Assembly (NCBI RefSeq): GCF_017873175.1
Contig: NZ_JAGGJW010000002.1
Coordinates: 248,001 to 312,000, forward strand
Origin: Neorhizobium petrolearium
GTDB taxonomy: Bacteria; Pseudomonadota; Alphaproteobacteria; Rhizobiales; Rhizobiaceae
DNA length: 64,000 bases
Reading direction: 5' to 3'
Shown: one piece after another, positions 16,959 through 25,751 of the stretch
Position numbering within the stretch: the stretch's first letter is position 1
Layout of the letters: every line of letters begins with the position of its first letter
Notes under the pieces: model-generated
What the model was told of the DNA's origin: nothing
Database searches by the model: none
Seen by the model: only the letters and a program-made list of their open reading frames with translations
Made by a program: the position numbers and the translations under genes

Positions 16959-18061
16959 TGAGCAGCAAATGCGCGGCATGTGGCTCGGCCTGTTTCGGCA
17001 TCGAAGAGATGCAGCCGGGCAGCAGGCAGGTTCAGGAAAAGTTCGGGCTGATTAATCAGGTCGGCGCCGAAAGGCGTGGCGATTCGGATCACCGATCCGG
17101 CCAGATCGGCCGCCAGGACCGAGTGGGAACCGAGGTCCTCGCGGAATCGGAGGACTGCGCGAACGGCATGGCCGTCTGCCTTGATCCCCACAATGATGTC
17201 TTCGGGGCGGATGCCGAGCTGATAGCTGCCGGTCAACCGAGCTTCGGCGACGATTTGCCCATCGGCAAGCCGCAGCACGGAACCATCGCCAGTCACCGGC
17301 AGGATGTTCATCGGCGGCGCGCCGATGAATTTGGCGACGAAGACCGAAGCCGGATGGTGATAGATCGCTTTGGGCGTATCGAACTGCTCGATCCGGCCCT
17401 TGTTGAGGATGAGGATACGGTCGGCAAGCGTCATCGCCTCCACCTGGTCGTGAGTGACGAAGATGGAGGTCGCGCCGATGCGCCGGTGGAGTTCCGAAAG
17501 CTCGACGCGCATGTCGTGCCGAAGCTGCGCATCGAGATTGGAAAGCGGCTCGTCGAACAAAAGAACGTTCGGTTCACGCACGATGGCACGACCGATCGCG
17601 ACGCGCTGGCGCTGGCCGCCGGAAAGCTGGCCCGGCTTGCGGGTGAGATAGTCGGAAAGAGCCAGCATCCTCGCGACCGCCGCGACCCGCGCGGCACGCT
17701 CAGCCTTCCGCACACCGGCGACCTTGAGGCTGTAGGCCATGTTCTCGAACACGGTCATATGCGGATAGAGCGCATAGTTCTGGAACACCATGGCGCAGCC
17801 GCGGCGCTTTGGTTCGAGGTCCTGCACTTCCCGGCCCCCGACCATGATTTTGCCGTCGCTCACCCGTTCAAGCCCGGCGATCATCTGCAGAAGCGTGGAC
17901 TTGCCGCAGCCGGAAGGACCGAGCACGACTGTGAACTCGCCGGCCCTGAGCTCGACATCCATCGGCGGGATGACGACTGTCTGGGCATCGTAGGCCTTGG
18001 TGACGCCGATAAGCTTGATATCGGCCGCAGCCGCGCGAATGGCCGTGTCGATAGCATTCAC
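16955..18061 (-). CDS. ugpC: sn-Glycerol-3-phosphate ABC transporter, ATPase
   Basis: Energises uptake of glycerol-3-phosphate and glycerophosphodiesters. The 368 residues show Walker A GPSGCGKST near residue 49, signature LSGGQRQRVAIGRA, Walker [12 protein letters not shown] and the switch His in VTHDQ. The C-terminal regulatory OB-like region is of MalK/UgpC type (APPMNILPV). The start appears to be GTG at 18061, one nucleotide after the ugpE stop; no better ATG exists before the conserved N-terminus. Confidence 0.92.
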   Translation of the reverse strand: MNAIDTAIRAAAADIKLIGVTKAYDAQTVVIPPMDVELRAGEFTVVLGPSGCGKSTLLQMIAGLERVSDGKIMVGGREVQDLEPKRRGCAMVFQNYALYPHMTVFENMAYSLKVAGVRKAERAARVAAVARMLALSDYLTRKPGQLSGGQRQRVAIGRAIVREPNVLLFDEPLSNLDAQLRHDMRVELSELHRRIGATSIFVTHDQVEAMTLADRILILNKGRIEQFDTPKAIYHHPASVFVAKFIGAPPMNILPVTGDGSVLRLADGQIVAEARLTGSYQLGIRPEDIIVGIKADGHAVRAVLRFREDLGSHSVLAADLAGSVIRIATPFGADLINQPELFLNLPAARLHLFDAETGRATCRAFAAQ

Positions 18062-18062
18062 G

Positions 18063-18980
18063 TCATTTCTCCGAAAGAACGAGGCCCTGCACGAGGTAGC
18101 GCTGCAGGAGCGCGATCATTGCGAGGGGGATGATGGAAACGATCACGGCCCCGGCCATGATCATCGGGAAGTCAGGCACCTGCCCATCCGAATCCGGAAC
18201 CAGCCGTGCCAATCCTACGACGGCGGTCTGCATGTCGGGCGTCGAAGCGCCAACCAGCGGCCACAGATATTGCGTCCAGCCGCTGAGGAAGGTCAGCACG
18301 AAAAGGGCGGCAAAGCTGGTGCGCGACAGCGGCAGAAGGATATCGAACAGGAACCGGGTGGGTCCGGCTCCGTCCATGCGGGCGGCTTTGAACAGGTCCT
18401 TTGGCAGCGTTAGGAAGAACTGCCGGAACAGGAACGTGCCGGTGCCATGCGCCACAAGCGGCGCGACCAGCCCGAAATGCGTGTTGAGCACGCTTAGTTC
18501 TAGTTGGACGGGAGTGCCGAATATCCCTGCGATCAGGCCGTTGAGACCGGTTGCGTCGAGCACGGCATTGAGCGGAGAAAAAATGTTCGAAGCGACCTGA
18601 TACGTGGTGATGACGCGGATATCGAGCGGCAGCATGATCGTCGCGAGAATGAGGGCAAAAACGACGCCCGCCCAGCGGATGCGGAAATAGACGATCGCAT
18701 AGGCCGAAAGGAACGACAGGACGCAGGTCGCAGCCGCATTGCTGAACGCGACCACCATGCTGTTCAGCATCTGGATCGGGATGCGCGTCTCCGTGAAGAT
18801 GCTCGCCATGTTGGCGAGAAACTGGTCGCCCGGATACCAGGCGAGCCCGTTGCGCAGCATGAATTCGTAGGATTGCGAAGCCGTTGAGAGCGTCAGGTAG
18901 AGCGGCCCAAGGATGTAGATCATCCCGACGACCAGGATGAGGCTCGCGATAATGTTGAGGGAACGTGCGTTTTCGACCAT
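18063..18980 (-). CDS. ugpE: sn-Glycerol-3-phosphate ABC transporter, permease UgpE
   Basis: One of two inner-membrane channel subunits. The 305 residues contain about six hydrophobic segments. The ATPase-docking EAA loop is present as KAARMDGAGPTRFLFDILLP. It follows ugpA by only 3 nt and precedes ugpC by 1 nt, so all are on one transcript. The family (MalG/CUT1-type permease) also serves other sugars; identity as UgpE rests on the UgpB-like binding protein and ugpQ in the same operon. Confidence 0.9.
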   Translation of the reverse strand: MVENARSLNIIASLILVVGMIYILGPLYLTLSTASQSYEFMLRNGLAWYPGDQFLANMASIFTETRIPIQMLNSMVVAFSNAAATCVLSFLSAYAIVYFRIRWAGVVFALILATIMLPLDIRVITTYQVASNIFSPLNAVLDATGLNGLIAGIFGTPVQLELSVLNTHFGLVAPLVAHGTGTFLFRQFFLTLPKDLFKAARMDGAGPTRFLFDILLPLSRTSFAALFVLTFLSGWTQYLWPLVGASTPDMQTAVVGLARLVPDSDGQVPDFPMIMAGAVIVSIIPLAMIALLQRYLVQGLVLSEK

Positions 18981-18983
18981 GGC

Positions 18984-19874
18984 TCACCGCTCGTAGTTGA
19001 CGCGCCGGCCAAGGAAGATGAACTGGGCGGCGGTAAGGATGATGACGAAGACCATCAGGATTGCGGTCTGGGTCGAGGCGCCGGAGAGGTCATACCCGCT
19101 GAACCCGTCCATATAGATCTTGTAGACGAGTAACGTCGTCGCGCCGCCCGGACCGCCGTTGGTAATGGTGTCGATCAAGGCGAAGGCCGAGGTGACGCTC
19201 TCGGTGAATTCCAGCACCAGCGTCAGGAAAAGCTGCGGCATGATCAGCGGCAGTTGCACGTCGAAGATGCGCCGCCATGGTCCTGCCCCGTCCATCGCTG
19301 CCGCTTGGTGCATGGTTCGCGGGATCGACTGCAGGCCTGCAAGCAGGATCACGAAATTGAACGGGATGCCACCCCAGACATGTGCAGCGATCAGCGTGAT
19401 GAAAGCGTCGGTACCATTGATGCCAGGCGCCCATATGCCCGGAAAGATGCTGTTGAGCGGCGCCAGGATGCCGACGAACGGATTGAAGATGAAGGCGAAG
19501 ACGACGCCGATCGAAGCCCCCGCCACGCCTTTCGGCCAGACCAGCACGTTGCGGGCCGGCAGCGACAGGCGGATCTTCCGATCGGCGGCCACTGCAAGGA
19601 TCAGCGGCACCAGAACCGCGAGCGAGGACGCGGTCACCATGAAGATGATGGTGCGCCAGCCCGCCTTCCAGAATTCTGGATCGGCAAGCACCCGGGCGAA
19701 ATTGTCGAGCCCGACGAATTCCGAGCCGCCGCCGAAAGGTCGTTCCAGAAAGAAGGACCAGTAGAAGGCCTGGAAGATCGGCACGTAGAAGAAGAGGGCG
19801 ATCAGCAGCATCATCGGCGCCACCAGCAGGACCGGCAGCCAGCGATTGCTGAAGAGAGTGGAATCCGAAGACAT
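18984..19874 (-). CDS. ugpA: sn-Glycerol-3-phosphate ABC transporter, permease UgpA
   Basis: Partner channel subunit of UgpE. The 296 residues have a long first membrane segment (LPVLLVAPMMLLIALFFYVP) and five more. The EAA-type loop reads QAAAMDGAGPWRRIFDVQLP. A strong hairpin (19894-19924) lies in the 59-nt gap separating it from ugpB, a common way to keep permease levels below those of the binding protein. Confidence 0.9.
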   Translation of the reverse strand: MSSDSTLFSNRWLPVLLVAPMMLLIALFFYVPIFQAFYWSFFLERPFGGGSEFVGLDNFARVLADPEFWKAGWRTIIFMVTASSLAVLVPLILAVAADRKIRLSLPARNVLVWPKGVAGASIGVVFAFIFNPFVGILAPLNSIFPGIWAPGINGTDAFITLIAAHVWGGIPFNFVILLAGLQSIPRTMHQAAAMDGAGPWRRIFDVQLPLIMPQLFLTLVLEFTESVTSAFALIDTITNGGPGGATTLLVYKIYMDGFSGYDLSGASTQTAILMVFVIILTAAQFIFLGRRVNYER

Positions 19875-19893
19875 GCATGAAACCTACAAATGA

Positions 19894-19924
19894 GGCCGGC
19901 ACGGGGCTGTTACCCGTACCGGCC
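19894..19924 (-). other. Hairpin between ugpB and ugpA
   Basis: Twelve-base arms 19894-19905 and 19913-19924 pair with one mismatch around a 7-nt loop. The stem core is GGCCGG with CCGGCC. It could stabilise the ugpB 3' end or partly stop transcription before the permease genes. Confidence 0.65.
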
Positions 19925-19933
19925 GCGCCAGGA

Positions 19934-21241
19934 TCAGGGGAGCTTCGCACCCTTGTAGGTCTGCTCGAAACGGCGCAGCAGTTCGTCGCCACGCTTCTTG
20001 GCGCTGTCGAGCGCCACTTGCATGGTCTGCTGTCCGGCGAACGCCTTCTGGGTTTCCTCCATGAAGACTTCGCGGAACTGCACGTAGAAGCCGAGGCGGA
20101 TGCCGCGGGTGTCCGGCGTGTGCGGCTGGTTCATCGATTCGATGCCGATTGCGGCCGTCGCATATTTGGGAGAGTCCGCCTCGCCGCTTTCGGCGATGAC
20201 GTCCAGCACGTCGTTGGTGACCGGGACGTAACCCGTCGCGGCGGTGAAGAACATCTGCTGCTGAGGGTGGCGCAGGAAATCGAGGAAAGCCTTGGCGCCT
20301 TCGATTTCCGCCTTGTCATGCCCCTTCATGATATAGATCGACGCGCCGCCGACGAAAGTATTGTGGCGCTCATAACCCTGGTACATCGGCGCCATGCCGA
20401 CGGTGATCTCGTATTTGCCTTCGAAAGCCTTCGCGGAAGCAGCATAGGAACCGGAGGAGCCTTCCATCATCGCGCATTCGCCGGTGTTGAAGGCAGCGGT
20501 ATAATTGCCGGCCTTGGTATCGGCATTGAGCTTCACCAGACCTTCCTTGCGCCATTCGACCAGATTGGCGAGATGCTTGGCGGCGAAGGTGGTGTTGAAG
20601 ACATATTCGCCGTCGAGGCCGTCATAGCCGTTGTGCTTGGAAGCGATCGGCAGGCCATGACGCGCCGAAAACTGCTCCAGCACGCGCCAGGTATCGCCAT
20701 CCGTAACGAACGGGCAGGCATGGCCGGCGGCCTTCAGCCTGCGGGCAGCTTCGATGATCTCTTCCCAGGTCACCGGGGTCTTGCTGACGCCGGCTTTTTC
20801 CAGCTCGGTCTTGTTGGTGTAGAAGAGCAGTGTCGAGGAATTGTAGGGCTGTGAATAAAGCTTGCCGTTCGACGTTTCGTAATAGGAGCGGGCGCCGGCG
20901 ATGTAGTTGTTCCAGTTGACATCGGGAAGCACGTCCTGCACCGGCACCACGGCGCCGGACAGCAGCAGATCGAGCGTGCCGGCATCGAAGAACTGGATCA
21001 GCACCGGGTGGTTCTTGGCGCGATAGGCGGCGATCGCCTTTTGCATGCCGACTTCGTAACTGCCCTGGCCGACGCAGGTGACGCGATGTTCGGATTGCGC
21101 GGCGTTGAAGGCATCGCACTGGGCCTTGATGGCCGTCTCGACATTGCCCGTATTGCCATACCAGAATTCGATATCGGCGGCATGTGCTGCACCCGCGCAC
21201 ATCGCCAGGGCGGTCGCTGCCGCCAGAACGGAAATCTTCAT
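19934..21241 (-). CDS. ugpB: sn-Glycerol-3-phosphate ABC transporter, binding protein
   Basis: Periplasmic binding protein of 435 residues. It has a Sec signal peptide (MKISVLAAATALAMCAGAAHA, cleavage likely after residue 21 or 22). Blocks shared with E. coli UgpB are SQPYNSST (SQPFNSST there), GECAMMEGSSGS, VGGASIYIM and TRGIRLG, all lining the ligand pocket or close to it. This identifies the operon better than the permeases do. It is the first gene of ugpBAECQ and divergent from the ROK regulator; a 17-bp palindrome lies about 54 nt upstream of its start. Confidence 0.92.
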   Translation of the reverse strand: MKISVLAAATALAMCAGAAHAADIEFWYGNTGNVETAIKAQCDAFNAAQSEHRVTCVGQGSYEVGMQKAIAAYRAKNHPVLIQFFDAGTLDLLLSGAVVPVQDVLPDVNWNNYIAGARSYYETSNGKLYSQPYNSSTLLFYTNKTELEKAGVSKTPVTWEEIIEAARRLKAAGHACPFVTDGDTWRVLEQFSARHGLPIASKHNGYDGLDGEYVFNTTFAAKHLANLVEWRKEGLVKLNADTKAGNYTAAFNTGECAMMEGSSGSYAASAKAFEGKYEITVGMAPMYQGYERHNTFVGGASIYIMKGHDKAEIEGAKAFLDFLRHPQQQMFFTAATGYVPVTNDVLDVIAESGEADSPKYATAAIGIESMNQPHTPDTRGIRLGFYVQFREVFMEETQKAFAGQQTMQVALDSAKKRGDELLRRFEQTYKGAKLP

Positions 21242-21294
21242 AATTGCCCTCGCCTGTTTTGGGATTGGCCTTGCCGGCCCTGAACGTGGCCTTA

Positions 21295-21422
21295 TTACAC
21301 TTAAAGTGTAACAATAGGATGACGGCTGGAAACCCTTGCCCTCGAAGGAGAGCGCAGCTATGCAGGAATCGGGAAGTGGACAAGCAATACGCGAAGCGGC
21401 AATTATTACACCTTTATGGTAA
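21295..21422. promoter_or_regulatory. Paired operators between ugpB and the ROK regulator
   Basis: Site 1 (21295-21311) is a perfect 17-bp palindrome, TTACACTT-A-AAGTGTAA. Site 2 (21406-21422, TTACACCTTTATGGTAA) keeps both ends of site 1 at the same length. Site 1 is about 54 nt from the ugpB start and site 2 about 27 nt from the ROK gene start. The ROK protein encoded next to them is the natural candidate to bind both. Confidence 0.65.
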
Positions 21423-21448
21423 TGCTTGTCAGTCTAGGGGGTATGATA

Positions 21449-22603
21449 ATGAGCTATTCTCCGGAAGCGTCGATCGCCCCCCAATTTCTGCGCGCCAGCG
21501 AAGGCGGCGTCGTATCGCCGAACGAGCGCAACCTGCTGAAGCTGATCTGGCGCCACCCAGGCCTTTCCCGATCCGAAATCACCAGCCATACCGACCTCAC
21601 GCAGCAATCGGTCTACCGGATCATCGACCAACTGGCGGAGCGCGGCGTCGTTGCCCTTGGTTCGCCGAAGCCCGGCCTTGGCCGCGGCCAGCCGAGCCCG
21701 ACACTGAGGCTTGACGGCCGCCATGCCTATTCCTGCGGTATCTCGGTCAACACCGACATCATCGGCATCTGCCTGATGGACCTGGCAGGCAACATTCTCG
21801 GCGAAAGCAGCGTAACACTGCGCGAACACACCATGGCCCGGTCGCTCGATCTCGTTCGCGAACAAATGGTTGAATTGCAGCGGCAGAACAGCCTGACATC
21901 GGAGAGCTTTTTTGGCATTGGCTTTGCCATTTCCGGCTACCATGTCGGCGGTACACGCTACAACGCGCCGCTGCCCCTGCATGAATGGTCGCTGATCGAG
22001 CTCGGACCTCTCCTTTCCGACTTTTTCAGCAGGCCGGTCTGGGTCCACAACGGCGCCAATACCGGAGCAATCGCCGAATCGATGTTTGGCGTTGGGCGCT
22101 ACATCAAGCACTTTGCCTATCTGAGCTTCAACTACGGATTCGGCGGCGGGTTGATCAGCGATGGAGAACTGCTGCTCGGCGGCAACGGCAACGCCGGGGA
22201 ATTCTCCGGGATATTCGACATAGAGGAATCGAAACGCCGGCCGGCCCTGCAATATCTGATCGAACGGCTGAACCGCAACGGCGTTGACGTGCCCTCGATC
22301 AGCTATATGCGCAAACATTTCGACCCGGACTGGCCCGGCGTTGCCGAATGGGTGGAAGAGATCACACCCGCATACAATCGTCTCATCAATGCCATCCGGG
22401 CCGTTGTCGATCCACAGGCGATCGTGTTCGGCGGCCAGGTCCCGCCCGATCTTGCGCAGATGTTGATTGAGCGAACCCGCATTTATGATCGACCGCGCTA
22501 CGGCGTACATCGCCCCAGCCCAAAGCTCATCATTTCGGAGATAGGAACCGACGCCTCGGCCATGGGGGCCGCGATCACGCCATTCCACTCAACCTTCTAT
22601 TGA
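21449..22603 (+). CDS. ROK family transcriptional regulator
   Basis: A 384-residue regulator with an N-terminal winged helix (NERNLLKLIWRHPGLSRSEI and DLTQQSVYRIIDQLAERGV, about residues 28-65) and a C-terminal ROK sugar-kinase-like domain. The kinase phosphate loop DxGxT is not kept (CGISVNTD instead), and I see no Cys-rich zinc motif as in NagC. So it should sense a ligand without phosphorylating it. The start at 21449 has AGGGGG 7 nt upstream; earlier ATG codons at 21443 and 21416 are less likely. Divergent from ugpB, it probably controls that operon and itself. Effector unknown; a sugar or glycerol derivative is a guess. Confidence 0.88.
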   Translation: MSYSPEASIAPQFLRASEGGVVSPNERNLLKLIWRHPGLSRSEITSHTDLTQQSVYRIIDQLAERGVVALGSPKPGLGRGQPSPTLRLDGRHAYSCGISVNTDIIGICLMDLAGNILGESSVTLREHTMARSLDLVREQMVELQRQNSLTSESFFGIGFAISGYHVGGTRYNAPLPLHEWSLIELGPLLSDFFSRPVWVHNGANTGAIAESMFGVGRYIKHFAYLSFNYGFGGGLISDGELLLGGNGNAGEFSGIFDIEESKRRPALQYLIERLNRNGVDVPSISYMRKHFDPDWPGVAEWVEEITPAYNRLINAIRAVVDPQAIVFGGQVPPDLAQMLIERTRIYDRPRYGVHRPSPKLIISEIGTDASAMGAAITPFHSTFY

Positions 22604-22810
22604 GCCTAACTGACGCCTCGAAATCATACGGTCCAACGAGAGGGCGATGGATTTTGACTCATGTCAACTCGCCCGCGGTTCCAACAGGCATATTGGCATC
22701 CACCTCTTGATCAACTCTGGAGGTCTTAAGGGAATTTCAGAGCGGAGACCTTCAAAAGGTTCACCTCCACGGTTGTACGAATTCCAAAATGAAACGGAAA
22801 GGATGCGCGG

Positions 22811-22990
22811 ATGGTCAGGATCGTCGCTCAGGCAATACTGTCGGCAGCGGGTGTCATCGTTGCCTTCTTCGTCTCGGAAAATGACATCGGCTACCCCGTC
22901 TATCAGATGATCGTCTCTCTCCTGCTGATTGTCGTGGCCGCGCTCCTGGTCTGGTACGTGCCCAGGCTGATCCGCCGCAACAATACGTAA
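22811..22990 (+). CDS. Small membrane protein, 59 aa
   Basis: A short open frame starting ATG at 22811 and ending TAA at 22988-22990, with AAAGGA about 8 nt upstream. It has two hydrophobic stretches, AQAILSAAGVIVAFFV (about residues 6-21) and QMIVSLLLIVVAALLVWYV (32-50), then a basic end (PRLIRRNNT). The linker carries acidic residues, as expected of a hairpin membrane protein with positive-inside topology. I do not recognise a family. It lies alone between the ROK and LysR genes; the 207 nt before it hold nothing else I can name. Confidence 0.6.
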   Translation: MVRIVAQAILSAAGVIVAFFVSENDIGYPVYQMIVSLLLIVVAALLVWYVPRLIRRNNT

Positions 22991-23098
22991 CGGTCGGGAA
23001 GAAAGAGCTGTTATCGGCTTCGAGCGCCGGCAGCCCTGACGCGCATGGCACATCGCTTGCATCGGAGATTGGCCGCCAGCTTGCGAGAGGATACGGCC

Positions 23099-24082
23099 GT
23101 GTATGCGAACATCAACCCTTCGATCGACATCCGATTGCTGCACACCACCTATCTCCTGCTCACCGAGAGGAACGTCTCGAAAGTGGCAGTCCTGCTCGGC
23201 CTCAGCCAGCCGAGCGTGAGCGCATCACTGAAGAAGGCACGCGAGATCTTCTCCGATCCACTGCTGGTCCGCAGCGGCCAGAAACTTGTTCTCACTGAGC
23301 GCGGCGAGGAAATCGTCGCTTCGCTCGGCGCCATGCTGGAAAGCCTCAAGAACACCATCAACCGGACCAACCAATTCGATCCGGGCGCAGTCCAGAGCCG
23401 CATGCGCGTTGCTGCCGTGAATTGTTTCGGCGCCTTCCTCATTCCGCCGCTCGCGAGCAGCATCCGGCAGAAGGCGCCCGGCATATCCGTCGATTTCTTC
23501 GCTCCCTCCGAAAAGGTGGATCTGATCGATGAGCTCGGATCGGGGCGCGTGGATCTCGTGATCGGCAACTGGCCGGCACCTCAGCAGAGCCTGAAGTCCA
23601 CAACGCTTCTGCATTGCGACATCGCCTGCGTGGTACAGAAATCCAATCCGCTCGCGCGGCGCGGCAGGCTTTCCCTCGAAACCTATCTCGATGCCGATCA
23701 CGTGTCGCCGACACCGGGATCGAGCGCCTTCTACAGTCCGATCGACGGGCGGCTGTCCCAGCTTGGCCTGAAGCGCAGGATCGCCATGTCCGTTCCGGAA
23801 TACGCCCTCATCCCGGCCATTCTCGCCGAAACCGACCTCGTTTTCACCACCGCCAGACCCTATGCCGAGTATATCGTCGAGCACGCTCCGGCCAATCAGC
23901 TCCAGCTCGTCGAGGCGCCCCGCGAATTCGATCAGATGAACCTTTATCTGCTCTGGCATGAACGAGCCCATGCCAGCGGCGCCAATCAATGGCTCCGCAG
24001 CGTGGTGCGCTCCGTGGCCCGCCGCTTCGACCAGACCCTCCATGCCGTGCCGACGACATCCGAACTCCTCGCAGCCTCTTGA
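23099..24082 (+). CDS. LysR family transcriptional regulator
   Basis: A 327-residue regulator with an N-terminal winged helix (RLLHTTYLLLTERNVSKVAV then LGLSQPSVSASLKKAREIF) and a C-terminal substrate-binding domain of two lobes. I prefer GTG at 23099, with GAGAGG about 8 nt before it; ATG at 23045 would add 18 residues that do not look like the family and has no ribosome site. It reads in the same direction as the acyl-CoA ligase gene, 127 nt upstream, and is its likely regulator. The inducer is unknown. Confidence 0.9.
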   Translation: MYANINPSIDIRLLHTTYLLLTERNVSKVAVLLGLSQPSVSASLKKAREIFSDPLLVRSGQKLVLTERGEEIVASLGAMLESLKNTINRTNQFDPGAVQSRMRVAAVNCFGAFLIPPLASSIRQKAPGISVDFFAPSEKVDLIDELGSGRVDLVIGNWPAPQQSLKSTTLLHCDIACVVQKSNPLARRGRLSLETYLDADHVSPTPGSSAFYSPIDGRLSQLGLKRRIAMSVPEYALIPAILAETDLVFTTARPYAEYIVEHAPANQLQLVEAPREFDQMNLYLLWHERAHASGANQWLRSVVRSVARRFDQTLHAVPTTSELLAAS

Positions 24083-24142
24083 ACCCCGGATATATAAGCC
24101 CCCGTCTATACCTAGTATTGACGAGCGAGACATTCACCCCGC

Positions 24143-24156
24143 GAGCAATTTTGCTC
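24143..24156. promoter_or_regulatory. 14-bp palindrome upstream of acyl-CoA ligase operon
   Basis: GAGCAA-TT-TTGCTC is a perfect palindrome 54-67 nt before the ligase start, the usual activation distance for LysR-type proteins. Related half sites (TGAGCA near 24191, GCTCAT near 24153) lie close by. It is a candidate LysR site only. Confidence 0.45.
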
Positions 24157-24209
24157 ATGCTTGAGGCACGCATAATGCATGCTGAATAATTGAGCATAAA
24201 GACCGGGAA

Positions 24210-25730
24210 ATGCGAATGTTGATGCACACTCTGCTTTTGGACGGTGCAAACCGTGATCCGGACCACGCCTGTTTCCATTGGGTGGACAGGAATAGGAGCC
24301 TGACCTATGCGGAGGCCGTCGGTGCCATGGAGCGCGCCGCGGGTGCCCTCCACGACCTCGGCGTACGGCCGGGAGACCGGGTGACGATCTTTGCCCATAA
24401 CGGCATGGACTATCTCGTCACCATGCTCGGCTGCTGGCGCCTTGGGGCGATCTGCGCCCTCGTAAACGTCAAGTTCGCTGGCGAACTTGCCTATTATTTC
24501 GCCGATCACGAACCGACGGTGGTCGTCTACACCCATGACATGCAAGGGCCGGTCCGAGGCGCTGCGGCCGGTGTTGCGAGCATCCGGGCGCTGGTCTGCA
24601 TGGACGGCCCGCAGGAAGGCGCCCATTCACTGCCCGAACTGATGGCCGCAGCGCTTCCCGTGCCTGCCGACCCCGGCAATGAGGATGCGATCGCCCATCT
24701 CTCCTATACCTCCGGCACGACCGGCAGACCGAAGGGCGCCTGCCTCAAGCACGAACCGACGGTCAGAGCGACGCGCTGCATCGCCGAACGTCTGCAGATC
24801 GCCGCCGATGACGTCTCCTTCGGTCCGAGCGCGCTGTCGAGCTCCTATCAGCTCGTCGGCAACCTGTTGCCGCAGCTCTCCCGCGGCGCCGCCATCAACG
24901 TCATGGGCAAGTGGACGCCGTCGACGGGCTTCGATGCACTGGAAACGCGTGGTGCGACTATGCTGATCGCCAATCCGCCGATCCTCAACGAGGTCCTCAA
25001 CGAGGCCGTTGCCCGCGGACATGCACCGTCGAAGCTGCGCATGTGCATGTCGGGCGGCGGACCTGTTCCGCCCCTCCTCAAGGCCGGCTGGCACGAAAAG
25101 CTGGAGCTTCCGCTCGTCGAGAGCTACGGCCAGTCTGAACTCGGCGGCTTCGTCGCGCTCGGCTTTCCGAAGCTCGACAGGAAAGACATCGAAACGCGTC
25201 GCGCCGGAATGCCCTTGCCCGATAAGGAAGTCCGCATTCTCAATGCAGACGGCACCGAAGTGCCGAACGGAACGGTGGGTGAGATCGCACTGCGCGGCGG
25301 CTTCATGTGGGGCTACTGGGGCAAGCCGGAAAAGACGGCCGAGACGCTGAGGGACGGCTGGCTCTGGACCGGTGATATCGGCGCGATGGATCGCCAGGGT
25401 TTCGTGACCATGCTCGGGCGCCGCTCCGAACTCCTGCATGTCGACGGCAAGACCTGGTATCCGCGCGATGTGGAGGAGGCGCTTTCGACAGTACCCGGCG
25501 TCGAACAGGCCGCCGTCGTCGGCGTGCCCGATGCGGCGATCGCAACCCGTCCGGTCGCCTTCGTGCAGGCCACCCTGCCGCTGGATGGCGAGGAGATCAA
25601 GGCGAAGATCGCCGATGCTCTGCCCTACGACCTCTCCGTCATGACCGTGGTCTCGCTTGCCGAGCTTCCCATGACCCCCACCGGCAAGATCGCCAAGGCC
25701 GAACTCGCCGCGCGCGCCGCGGCGGCTTGA
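24210..25730 (+). CDS. AMP-forming acyl-CoA synthetase (ligase)
   Basis: Activates a carboxylic acid with ATP and CoA through an acyl-adenylate. The 506 residues fit the ANL superfamily. The phosphate loop YTSGTTGRPKG is near residue 167, the acyl-adenylate region shows ESYGQSELG and GWLWTGDIG, and the catalytic Lys lies in the C-terminal PTGKIAKAEL. Overall look is of crotonobetaine/feruloyl-type ligases, but the substrate cannot be read from sequence. Starts at 24210, 24216 or 24222 are possible; GGGA upstream fits 24216 best. It is followed at 21 nt by a creatininase-family gene, so it leads a catabolic operon. Confidence 0.9.
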   Translation: MRMLMHTLLLDGANRDPDHACFHWVDRNRSLTYAEAVGAMERAAGALHDLGVRPGDRVTIFAHNGMDYLVTMLGCWRLGAICALVNVKFAGELAYYFADHEPTVVVYTHDMQGPVRGAAAGVASIRALVCMDGPQEGAHSLPELMAAALPVPADPGNEDAIAHLSYTSGTTGRPKGACLKHEPTVRATRCIAERLQIAADDVSFGPSALSSSYQLVGNLLPQLSRGAAINVMGKWTPSTGFDALETRGATMLIANPPILNEVLNEAVARGHAPSKLRMCMSGGGPVPPLLKAGWHEKLELPLVESYGQSELGGFVALGFPKLDRKDIETRRAGMPLPDKEVRILNADGTEVPNGTVGEIALRGGFMWGYWGKPEKTAETLRDGWLWTGDIGAMDRQGFVTMLGRRSELLHVDGKTWYPRDVEEALSTVPGVEQAAVVGVPDAAIATRPVAFVQATLPLDGEEIKAKIADALPYDLSVMTVVSLAELPMTPTGKIAKAELAARAAAA

Positions 25731-25751
25731 AACGAAATCGAGGACATATCC

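Noticed and set aside
21242-21448. Search for a PhoB box upstream of ugpB
   Set aside because: I could not find paired CTGTCAT-like repeats with 4-nt spacing; the palindromes present look like ROK operators.
22647-22910. 87-codon plus-strand frame before the small membrane protein
   Set aside because: It overlaps the better supported 59-codon frame in a different phase, lacks a ribosome site and has mixed composition.
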